From assembly GCF_036046055.1 (NCBI RefSeq), contig NZ_CP107939.1:1364001-1428000 (forward strand): 64,000 nt of DNA. Direction: 5' to 3'. Origin of the DNA: Nocardia sp. NBC_00403. GTDB lineage: Bacteria; Actinomycetota; Actinomycetes; Mycobacteriales; Mycobacteriaceae. Shown here in pieces: positions 57,748-64,000 of the stretch. Within the stretch, counting starts at the first letter, position 1. Each line of letters starts with the position of its first letter. A program made the translations under genes and the position numbers. The notes under the pieces were generated by a model. The model did no database searches. It was not told the origin of the DNA and saw only the letters and a list, made by a program, of their open reading frames with translations.

Positions 57748-58815
57748 ATGCTGTCTCGGCCCAGGGTGCGGCGTTGGGTCTCCAGCGCCATGGTGAGTGT
57801 TGCACTGATAACGGGTGCGGTGGCGATCGGTGCGTCCTCGGGATCCGCGGCGCCCGGCGATCTGCCGCGGCCCAGCACCGGATCCGCGGACGGGCCCGCC
57901 CCGGCCGAGCCGACAACCACGCCCGCGCGTCGGGCGGCCATCGACCACATCGAACCGATCAACGATCGCTGGTTGCGGGTGTTCGTGGACTCGCCCGCCA
58001 TGAGCCGCGACGTCGAGGTGCACGTGCTGCTGCCGCGTGAGCGCAACCATGCGCGCCCGACGGTCTACATGCTCGACGGCCGCGCTGCGAACCCGACCAG
58101 CAACAACTGGACCGAACAGGGGCACGCGGAGGAATTCTTCGAAGACAAAGACGTCAATGTGGTGCTGACGGTGGGCGGCCCGGCCAGCTTCTACACCGAC
58201 TGGCAGCAGCCGGATCCGGTGCTCGGCACCAATAGGTGGGAAACGTTCCTCACCAAGGAGCTGCCGCCGCTGATCGACGCGAAATTCGAGGGCAATGGGC
58301 GCAATGCGGTCATGGGCGTCTCGATGGGCGCCGAGGCCGCGATGATGCTCGCCTTCCGGCAGCCGCAGCTATACGTGGCAGTGGCTGGGCACAGCGGCTG
58401 TTTCTCCATGGGAACCGACTTCGGGCAGACGCAGGCCCGCGCGATCGTGGCCACCTACCGTGGTCAGCCCGACAATATGTTCGGCAAGCAGAATGATCCC
58501 GCATGGCTCGCCCACGACGTCATGCTGAACGCGGAAGCCTTGCGCGGCAAGGCGATCTACCTCTCGGTGGGCAGCGGCCTGCCCGGCGAGTACGACACGC
58601 CGGACAACCCCGAGATAGTCAGCACCATCGGATTCGGTGGTCCGCTGGAGGCCGCCACGAATCTGTGCACGCAGCGGCTCGCCGAGCGATTCGCCGCGCT
58701 CGGCATCCCGGTGACCTCGCACTTCCGGCTGACCGGAACCCACTCGTGGCCGTACTGGCGTGATGAACTCGCCCGGTCGTGGCCGACGGTGTCGCGGGCC
58801 CTCGGCGTCGCCTAG
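57748..58815 (+). CDS. Mycolyltransferase, antigen 85 family
   Basis: Transfers mycolates between trehalose monomycolates or to arabinogalactan outside the membrane. 355 residues: signal peptide (RRWVSSAMVSVALITGAVAIGASSG region), esterase fold with VYMLDGRAANPTSNNW, nucleophile Ser192 in GVSMGAEAA, His332 in GTHSWPYW. ATG 57748 has AGGATGG upstream; ATG 57739 is the alternative. Which glycan it prefers cannot be read from sequence. Confidence 0.92.
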   Translation: MLSRPRVRRWVSSAMVSVALITGAVAIGASSGSAAPGDLPRPSTGSADGPAPAEPTTTPARRAAIDHIEPINDRWLRVFVDSPAMSRDVEVHVLLPRERNHARPTVYMLDGRAANPTSNNWTEQGHAEEFFEDKDVNVVLTVGGPASFYTDWQQPDPVLGTNRWETFLTKELPPLIDAKFEGNGRNAVMGVSMGAEAAMMLAFRQPQLYVAVAGHSGCFSMGTDFGQTQARAIVATYRGQPDNMFGKQNDPAWLAHDVMLNAEALRGKAIYLSVGSGLPGEYDTPDNPEIVSTIGFGGPLEAATNLCTQRLAERFAALGIPVTSHFRLTGTHSWPYWRDELARSWPTVSRALGVA

Positions 58816-58849
58816 CCCAACCGCGGGCGCTCAGCCCAACGGCGGGCGC

Positions 58850-59944
58850 TCAGCCGAACTGTGTCGCAACGCCGAACTCGGCCGCAACGCTCGGATCGGT
58901 GGCGAAGCGCAGGAACTGATCGTTTTCGTGGGGGTCGCCGATGGTCACCCGGACACCGTCGGCGCCGTAGGGGCGCACCAGCACGCCGGCCTCCGCGCTC
59001 GCCTCGCCGAACTCGACGCTGCGCGCACCGAGCGGAAGCCACACGAAGTTCGACTCGCTCGGCGGCACCGAGTAACCGGCCGCGAGCAACGCGTCGCGGA
59101 TTCGCTCGCGTTCGGCGACGAGAGTGTCGGTCCGGTCCAGCAGTTCGTGCCGTGCCTCCAGCGAGGCGATCGCGGCAGCCTGTGCGACCCGGTTCACGCT
59201 GAACGGGATATGCACCTTCAACAGCGCGGCGATCACCGCTGGATCACCGATGGCGTAGCCCGCCCGCAGGCCGGCCAGGCCGTAGGCCTTGGAGAAGGTA
59301 CGCAGCACAACGACATTGGGCCGGGTGCGGCCGAGCTCGACGCCGTCGGGGCGGACCTGCGGTGTCAGCCGCAGGTACTCGTAATAGGCCTCGTCCAGCA
59401 CGATCAGCACCCGCTTCGGGATCGCGTCGAGGAAGCGCTGCAGCCGATCCTTATCGATCGCGGTGCCCGTCGGGTTGTTCGGATTGCACACGAAGATCAA
59501 CTTGGTGCGTTCGGTGACCGCGGCCGCCATGGCGTCCAGATCGTGCACCAGCTCCGGGGTGAGCGGCACCTGCACCGCGGTCGCGTTACCGACCTGGGTG
59601 ACGATCGGGTACGCCTCGAACGAGCGCCAGGCAAACAGCACCTCGTCGGTCGGCGCGGAGCAGGTGATCTGCACGAGTTCCTGACACAGTGCGACGCTGC
59701 CGCAGCCGACGGCGACATTCGATGTGGTGACGCCGAGGAAGTCCGCAAGCGCCGCACGCAGCTCCGTGGCCTGATTGTCCGGATACCGGTTGGCCAATTC
59801 GGCGGCCTCCGCGATCGCCTTCGCCGCGGCGGGCAGCGGACCGAAGGTCGTTTCGTTGCTGGCCAGCTTGACTGCGCCGGGATGGTTGCGGCCAGGGACG
59901 TACGCCGGAATGGAATCGAGGTCCGGCCGGATCTTCGCGCTCAC
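58850..59944 (-). CDS. Histidinol-phosphate/aromatic aminotransferase
   Basis: 364-residue class I/II PLP aminotransferase: NETTFGP, FVCNPNNPTGT, DEAYYEY, Schiff-base Lys in TFSKAYGLAGLRAGYAIG and the C-terminal RVTIGDPHENDQF. Resembles HisC2/aromatic aminotransferase (mycobacterial Rv3772) more than the main hisC; its substrate is probably phenylpyruvate-type. GTG 59944 preceded by TAGGCT and 6 nt. Convergent with the mycolyltransferase gene. Confidence 0.9.
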   Translation of the reverse strand: MSAKIRPDLDSIPAYVPGRNHPGAVKLASNETTFGPLPAAAKAIAEAAELANRYPDNQATELRAALADFLGVTTSNVAVGCGSVALCQELVQITCSAPTDEVLFAWRSFEAYPIVTQVGNATAVQVPLTPELVHDLDAMAAAVTERTKLIFVCNPNNPTGTAIDKDRLQRFLDAIPKRVLIVLDEAYYEYLRLTPQVRPDGVELGRTRPNVVVLRTFSKAYGLAGLRAGYAIGDPAVIAALLKVHIPFSVNRVAQAAAIASLEARHELLDRTDTLVAERERIRDALLAAGYSVPPSESNFVWLPLGARSVEFGEASAEAGVLVRPYGADGVRVTIGDPHENDQFLRFATDPSVAAEFGVATQFG

Positions 59945-59950
59945 GCTCCA

Positions 59951-59956
59951 AGCCTA
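59951..59956 (-). promoter_or_regulatory. -10 box of the aminotransferase gene
   Basis: TAGGCT on the minus strand, 6 nt before GTG 59944; leaderless transcript likely. Confidence 0.5.
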
Positions 59957-60028
59957 TGCCGGGCACCAGAAAATCTGTGGGGTAGGGCCGCTCACGTGCA
60001 ATTTCTCGCGAATATCAGCATGTCGCCC

Positions 60029-60034
60029 TACGCT
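60029..60034 (+). promoter_or_regulatory. -10 box of the dienelactone-hydrolase-like gene
   Basis: TACGCT, 6 nt before ATG 60041. Confidence 0.5.
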
Positions 60035-60040
60035 GGTTCC

Positions 60041-60781
60041 ATGTCGGGCACTTATGACGATATTGCGCCGCTGCGCCGTGGCGACGACATGATTTTCGAT
60101 CCAGACGCGGAATTGTCGGTGGACAACCGGCAACAAGCGGCCGAGAAACAGGTGCCGATCACCGTGACCGAGCCGGAGGGCCATGCCCGCGGCGGGATCG
60201 TGGTGCTACACGAGTCCCGTGAGTTCACCGGGTCGTTGCTGGAGCTCATGGCCGCGCTGGCGACCGAGGGCTGGACGGTGGTCGCGCCGAACCTTTTCCA
60301 CCGGGCCGACGGTGAACCGGCCGCCGAGATCTTCGGCGACGAGCTGTTCGAGGATTTCGACGCCTGCTTCGACTGGCTGACCCGCCGTGGTGTGTTCCCC
60401 GACTGCATCGGCGTGCTCGGCTTCGACCACGCGGGCACCGCCGCCTTCCTTGTGGCCACCAACCGACCGATCGGCGCCGCGGTGAGCGTCGCGGCGCCCG
60501 GCATCGTCGAGCCGCTGACCGACCGGGCCGACGCCCTCCTGAACGCCGCCCCGAATCTGCAGGCTCCCTGGCTCGGCCTCTACGGTTGCGACGACCCCGC
60601 CACCCCGCCCGTCGACGTCGACAAACTGCGCGACGCGGCCGCCCGCGCCGCGGTGGCCAGCCTCGTCATCAGCTACCCCGGCCTGGCGCACCGCGCCGAT
60701 CGTCCCGGCCTCGACGACGACCGCGATTTCATCGACTCGCAAACCAGGATTTTCGACTGGTTCGACAGCAATCTACGGTGA
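60041..60781 (+). CDS. Dienelactone-hydrolase-like protein without the usual nucleophile
   Basis: 246 residues with DLH fold marks: GGIVVLHESREFTGSLLELMAALA, VVAPNLFHRADGEPA, LYGCDDPATPPVD and SYPGLAHRADRPG (His). At the nucleophile elbow, where the family has G-F-C/S-x-G-G, the sequence is GFDHAG, so the catalytic Cys/Ser is replaced by Asp. Probably not a normal hydrolase. Leaderless start likely. Divergent from the aminotransferase gene. Confidence 0.85.
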   Translation: MSGTYDDIAPLRRGDDMIFDPDAELSVDNRQQAAEKQVPITVTEPEGHARGGIVVLHESREFTGSLLELMAALATEGWTVVAPNLFHRADGEPAAEIFGDELFEDFDACFDWLTRRGVFPDCIGVLGFDHAGTAAFLVATNRPIGAAVSVAAPGIVEPLTDRADALLNAAPNLQAPWLGLYGCDDPATPPVDVDKLRDAAARAAVASLVISYPGLAHRADRPGLDDDRDFIDSQTRIFDWFDSNLR

Positions 60782-60872
60782 TAACCAGGCGTTTTGCGAT
60801 CTGGACAATAGCTGCTGTAACCTTCATGCTCGGCGGTTCGAAAGGACCGGTGCCCTCGAAGAGAAGGCTCCA

Positions 60873-60962
60873 GGAGGCGTGCCAGAGCGGCCGAATGGGA
60901 CTCACTGCTAATGAGTTGTCCCTTCACGGGGACCGGAGGTTCAAATCCTCTCGCCTCCGCCA
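60873..60962 (+). tRNA. tRNA-Ser (anticodon GCT)
   Basis: Acceptor arms GGAGGCG/CGCCTCC, anticodon stem ACTCA/TGAGT with loop CTGCTAA, long variable arm, TTCAAAT loop, encoded CCA. Confidence 0.95.
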
Positions 60963-60999
60963 CAACCCCGGTTCGCCGGGTAACAACTGAACACCGCAT

Positions 61000-61072
61000 G
61001 CGCCCGTAGCTCAACGGATAGAGCATCTGACTACGGATCAGAAGGTTAGGGGTTCGAATCCCTTCGGGCGCA
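61000..61072 (+). tRNA. tRNA-Arg (anticodon ACG)
   Basis: Acceptor arms GCGCCCG/CGGGCGC, anticodon stem TCTGA/TCAGA with loop CTACGGA, T-loop TTCGAAT, discriminator A, no encoded CCA. A degenerate copy of its 3' end lies at 63705-63725. Confidence 0.95.
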
Positions 61073-61080
61073 CACAGGTA

Positions 61081-61114
61081 GAAGGCCCCTTCCGGGATAC
61101 CGGGAGGGGCCTTC
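61081..61114 (+). terminator. Terminator after tRNA-Arg
   Basis: 15-bp arms (61081-61095 and 61100-61114, one G.U) with a 4-nt loop, followed by TT. Confidence 0.75.
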
Positions 61115-61300
61115 TTGCATCTTTGACGACACCGTTCGACGACAATGTCACTCGAACAGGGCATCCATCCCGGTTACCGCGTCCGGTTGCACCTCATCGA
61201 TTAGGTCGATGCCGATGCCCGTCTTTCTCCGGTCGGAGCGGGCGCCAACGCACAGGAATACAACACGGGTGGGCGAGTGGGCGGGCACTGCGTCCGAAGG

Positions 61301-61786
61301 TCAGGCGGACTTCAGTGTGAATACCCTCTGAAAGTCGGCGTGACCAGGTGCGGTCGTATACCCGTTCTGTGCGGTGAACGCGCAGCTCATGACAAGTTTG
61401 TACTGCTTGTCGAGCTGAAGATCCGGGACCATCGAATGCCACCGATAGTCTGCCGGGATGGCACTGTGGTTGTCCGAGTATCCGGACTTGCCCTCGACAT
61501 AGGCGCCGCACGCCATCGTGTTGCCGACGATGAGCCCTTGCACGTACGGCGAGAGCTGCAACGACCAGATGAGCCGGTTGCCACCCTCTGGTTGCTGACT
61601 CGCGTAGACCGCGCTTCCGGTGAACGTGCCGTGGTCACCGTCGTACCGGTAGTCCTGTTTGCCGGGTGTGAAGTCGGCATAGCCAGGAATGGCGTTTGCC
61701 GGGCCTGTGGCCGCAGCGAGGATGCCTGCGGCGGCGGCCAGGGCGGTGAGTATCAGTCTCTTGGGTGTACCGACTTTGCGCGACAT
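61301..61786 (-). CDS. Small secreted protein of the tRNA-Arg islet
   Basis: 161 residues: signal peptide with Ala-rich core and likely cleavage after ANA; mature part of about 128 residues with two Cys (MACGAYV and VMSCAFT) that could form a disulfide. Family not recognised. ATG 61786 follows GGGGGAA. Its first 34 bp overlap the end of the upstream cold-shock-like gene in another frame, implying coupled translation. Confidence 0.75.
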   Translation of the reverse strand: MSRKVGTPKRLILTALAAAAGILAAATGPANAIPGYADFTPGKQDYRYDGDHGTFTGSAVYASQQPEGGNRLIWSLQLSPYVQGLIVGNTMACGAYVEGKSGYSDNHSAIPADYRWHSMVPDLQLDKQYKLVMSCAFTAQNGYTTAPGHADFQRVFTLKSA

Positions 61787-61974
61787 GTGTATTCCCCCTG
61801 CGGGATCGGTTCGACATCGACATCGACCGGTAGCCCCTCGGCGATCGTGGTGATGTCGAGGTCCCCGCGAGCGTCCGACAGGTGGAACCAAACGAGCGTG
61901 CTGTCGGCGTCATCGAGCTTGATCACGCCGGTACCGTTACGCGGTTTCCAGCGCCACACTGTGCCGGTTTCCAT
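61753..61974 (-). CDS. Divergent cold-shock-domain protein
   Basis: 73 residues spanning one OB-fold: GTVWRWKPRNGTGVIKLDD (RNP1 position, normally KGFGFI) and LVWFHLSD (RNP2 position, normally VFVH). The aromatic residues of RNP1 are mostly lost, so RNA binding may be altered. ATG 61974 follows GAGAGGGG. Overlaps the secreted-protein gene by 34 bp. Confidence 0.7.
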   Translation of the reverse strand: METGTVWRWKPRNGTGVIKLDDADSTLVWFHLSDARGDLDITTIAEGLPVDVDVEPIPQGEYTCRAKSVHPRD

Positions 61975-62229
61975 CCTGTGCCCCTCTCCTGTCGCGGCCT
62001 ACTCGGTCGCGTTCCATGGTCCCGCGAAAATGCCTCGAGCCGAGGCGGATTGACTGCTACACCTCGAGCCTATGCCGTCGAACCGCCCTCGAACCGTTCT
62101 CGGCACGGCGGCGTCACTAGATCGGCAAACCTGCGTCACTCACCCGGTCGGCGCGCTCGGTACCTCGGTAATCCAACGCACAAGCAGCGGCGGAGAAGTG
62201 CGTCGGTGTCGAGGATGTGATTCAGCCGC

Positions 62230-62235
62230 TACGGT
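62230..62235 (+). promoter_or_regulatory. -10 box of dprE1 paralogue
   Basis: TACGGT, 7 nt before GTG 62243. Confidence 0.5.
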
Positions 62236-62242
62236 GGCGGAC

Positions 62243-63652
62243 GTGCATTTCACGAATGGGGGATCGGTGATCGATCAGCGTCCACTGGCTGGCTGGAGCC
62301 GCACCGCACCGACTGTCGCGCAGGTGCTTTCCACTCCTGACATCGACACGGTCGCCAAGGCCATCCGAGAGGCGGGACCGCGCGGTGTCATCGCCCGCGG
62401 GCTCGGGCGCAGCTATGGAGACCCGGCGCAGAACGGTGGTGGTCTTGTCGTCGACATGACCGCGTTCGATCGCATCCACACGATCGATCCGGATGGCGGT
62501 GTTGTTGATGTCGATGCCGGCGTCAGCCTCGACACGTTGATGCGGGCCGCTCTGCCGCACGGTCTCTGGGTCCCGGTGCTTCCGGGCACTCGGCAGGTCA
62601 CCGTCGGCGGCGCGATCGCCTCCGATATCCATGGCAAGAATCACCACTCCCAGGGCAGTTTCGGCAACCATGTGCTGTCGATGGACCTGCTGACCGCCAA
62701 TGGGTCGGTACGGACGCTGGACCCCGACGGCGTTGACGCGGATCTGTTCTGGGCGACAGTGGGCGGGATGGGCCTCACGGGTATCGTCGTGCGAGCCCGA
62801 ATCAGGATGAAGCACACCGAAACCGCGTACTTCTTCGTTGATAGCGACCGCACCAACAACCTCGACGAGACGATGGAGTTACTGACCGGCGGTTCCGACG
62901 ACGGCTACGAGTATTCGGTGGCGGTGCCCGACACGATCAGCACCGGCGCGAAACTGGGTCGTGCGGGGTTCAGCCGCGGCAACCTGGCCACAGTCGATCA
63001 GCTACCGGCCAGACTTCGCCGCAATCCGCTGCATTTCAATGCGCCGCAGTTGTTTACGGTCCCCGATGTCTTCCCCAACGGCATGGTCAACAACCTGACT
63101 ACCCGGATCGGCGGCGCGATCACCTACCGCACCTTCGCGAAGCAGGGCCGGGGCCTGATCCAGAACATCACTCAGTTCCTTCATCCACTGGACCTGCTCG
63201 GGGAGTGGAACCGTGGCTACGGTCGGCGTGGGTTCCTGCAGTATCAGTTCTCGATGCCTTACGGCGCCGAAGACCAACTGGCCGAGGCGGTGCGGGCCAT
63301 CGCTAATTCTGGGCATCGGTCGTTCCTCAACGTCTTCAAGCGCATGGGGCCGAGCAGTCGCGCCCCGCTGTCGTGGCCGCACCCGGGGTTCATGCTGAGC
63401 CTGGATTTCCCGCTGAAGGCCGGGCTGAACGAGTTCTGCGCCGAACTCGATCGCCAGGTGCTGGACGCTGGTGGCCGTCTCTACTTCGCCAAGGAGTCAC
63501 GCACCACGCCGGAAATGATTCGAGCGATGTATCCACGGCTCGAGGAATGGCGGCGGGTGCGCGACGCCGCGGATCCAGAAGGGGTGTTTGTCTCGGACCT
63601 TGCCCGCCGGCTCCGGTTGGTCGATGACGAGCAGGTTCCCACTCATCGATAA
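62243..63652 (+). CDS. DprE1 paralogue with Ser at the benzothiazinone Cys position
   Basis: 469 residues, homologous to DprE1 over its full length: [60 protein letters not shown] and AKESRTTPE. The motif that reads [12 protein letters not shown] in the copy at 21418 is [12 protein letters not shown] here: Cys becomes Ser386 and the preceding Asn becomes Met. Active-site Lys residues are kept. No DprE2 partner is adjacent. Sits in an islet bounded by tRNA-Arg and a copy of its 3' end. GTG 62243 fits the leaderless pattern; GTG 62267 with GGGGGA upstream is an alternative. Confidence 0.88.
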   Translation: MHFTNGGSVIDQRPLAGWSRTAPTVAQVLSTPDIDTVAKAIREAGPRGVIARGLGRSYGDPAQNGGGLVVDMTAFDRIHTIDPDGGVVDVDAGVSLDTLMRAALPHGLWVPVLPGTRQVTVGGAIASDIHGKNHHSQGSFGNHVLSMDLLTANGSVRTLDPDGVDADLFWATVGGMGLTGIVVRARIRMKHTETAYFFVDSDRTNNLDETMELLTGGSDDGYEYSVAVPDTISTGAKLGRAGFSRGNLATVDQLPARLRRNPLHFNAPQLFTVPDVFPNGMVNNLTTRIGGAITYRTFAKQGRGLIQNITQFLHPLDLLGEWNRGYGRRGFLQYQFSMPYGAEDQLAEAVRAIANSGHRSFLNVFKRMGPSSRAPLSWPHPGFMLSLDFPLKAGLNEFCAELDRQVLDAGGRLYFAKESRTTPEMIRAMYPRLEEWRRVRDAADPEGVFVSDLARRLRLVDDEQVPTHR

Positions 63653-63704
63653 CTGCGGACCATCGGGTTCTGTGGAACCTACTGGTTGGCCCGCAAGGAC
63701 CGTG

Positions 63705-63725
63705 CTCGAATCCTTCAGGCGCACA
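63705..63725 (+). repeat. Degenerate copy of the tRNA-Arg 3' end (possible att site)
   Basis: CTCGAATCCTTCAGGCGCACA matches the tRNA-Arg 3' end (61053-61074) with one deleted C and two substitutions. Such copies form when an element integrates at a tRNA gene. Confidence 0.6.
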
Positions 63726-63729
63726 GAGA

Positions 63730-63763
63730 AACAGCCACCTCAGACGGGGTGGCTGTTTCTTTT
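63730..63763. terminator. Bidirectional terminator at the islet end
   Basis: AAACAGCCACC pairs with GGTGGCTGTTT around a short loop, followed by a T-run; between the dprE1 paralogue and the convergent VOC gene. Confidence 0.7.
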
Positions 63764-63773
63764 CGGCCGTGGC

Positions 63774-64000
63774 TCAGGACTGCTGGGCCGACTCGATGAT
63801 GCGGAACTCCGCGCCGAACGGGTCACGCAGTCCGGCCATGCGGCCGAATGGCGTGTCCTGTGCGGGCAGCGTCACGGTGGCGCCCGCGGCGGTGGCGCGT
63901 TGCAGAGTCACGTCGGCGTCGGCGACGTCGAAGTAGGTCAGCCAGGCGGATTTGGGCGCGGACGGCTCGCCCTGGATGCCGCCGATGGGCCGTTGGTCGG
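63774..64000 (-). CDS. VOC-family (glyoxalase/bleomycin-resistance-like) protein, C-terminal part
   Basis: Stop codon at 63774; the 5' part lies beyond the window edge. The visible 75 residues (SAWLTYFDVADADVTLQRA, MAGLRDPFGAEFRIIES) are the C-terminal beta-alpha-beta module of a vicinal-oxygen-chelate protein. Substrate unknown. Confidence 0.8.
   Translation of the reverse strand, partial: DQRPIGGIQGEPSAPKSAWLTYFDVADADVTLQRATAAGATVTLPAQDTPFGRMAGLRDPFGAEFRIIESAQQS

Overview
The window is high-GC actinobacterial DNA that encodes much of a mycolyl-arabinogalactan cell envelope: Pks13 and AccD4 (mycolate condensation), two Emb-type arabinosyltransferases, AftA, DprE1/DprE2, RmlA/B/C, GlfT1/GlfT2, Wzm/Wzt and an antigen-85-type mycolyltransferase. 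This means a mycolic-acid actinomycete. Gene content and order (bacterial NO synthase, a DUF5753 regulator, Emb number and orientation) fit Nocardia or a close relative. The genus is an inference from gene content, not from a marker gene.

Layout. 0.1-7.1 kb: pks13-accD4, then ppiB on the other strand. 7.9-23.4 kb: arabinan block, with one emb on + converging on a minus-strand run of dprE1, dprE2, aftA, an unnamed GT-C-like gene and a second emb; a small hxlR unit lies between the two emb genes and gtrA diverges from dprE1. 23.5-31 kb: accessory genes (FMN-binding protein, molybdopterin oxidoreductase, DUF4282 protein, XRE/DUF5753 regulator, MarR/MFS pair). 31-36.8 kb: rhamnose genes rmlCA and rmlB, with a duplicated glycine-zipper secreted protein on both sides of rmlB. 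37-42.6 kb: DUF2142 membrane protein, GT2 and GtrA, which look like a three-part lipid-linked sugar module, followed by glfT2. 42.8-50 kb: SDR, P/Q-rich membrane protein, rsgA, glfT1-wzt-wzm (galactan initiation and export) and bpa. 50-60.8 kb: lysine-less cysteine-desulfurase-like protein, ECF41 sigma factor with its carboxymuconolactone-decarboxylase partner, quinone reductase, alpha-hydroxyacid oxidase, MarR, NO synthase, mycolyltransferase, aromatic/histidinol-phosphate aminotransferase and a dienelactone-hydrolase-like protein, with two tRNA-Ser genes. 61.0-63.7 kb: tRNA-Arg(ACG) followed by a small islet ending in a degenerate copy of the tRNA 3' end. The islet carries a cold-shock-like gene, a small secreted protein and a second dprE1.

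How the genes connect. DprE1/E2 make the arabinose donor; AftA and the Emb proteins build arabinan on galactan. RmlA/B/C make the rhamnose of the linker, GlfT1/GlfT2 make galactan, Wzm/Wzt probably export it, and Pks13/AccD4 plus the mycolyltransferase make and attach mycolates.

Most interesting points: (1) the islet DprE1 paralogue has Ser where the housekeeping DprE1 has the benzothiazinone-reactive Cys; (2) an 84-bp inverted duplication (83/84 identical) brackets the start of the GT-C-like gene; (3) AftA carries four 57-bp repeats and Emb2 a polar insertion of about 110 residues; (4) a GtrABC-like module; (5) the duplicated glycine-zipper proteins share a 40-bp promoter dyad; (6) divergent ECF41-type promoters match the known consensus; (7) many genes have a TANNNT box 6-7 nt before the start codon, suggesting leaderless transcripts. 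No transposase, integrase, CRISPR array or rRNA gene was seen.
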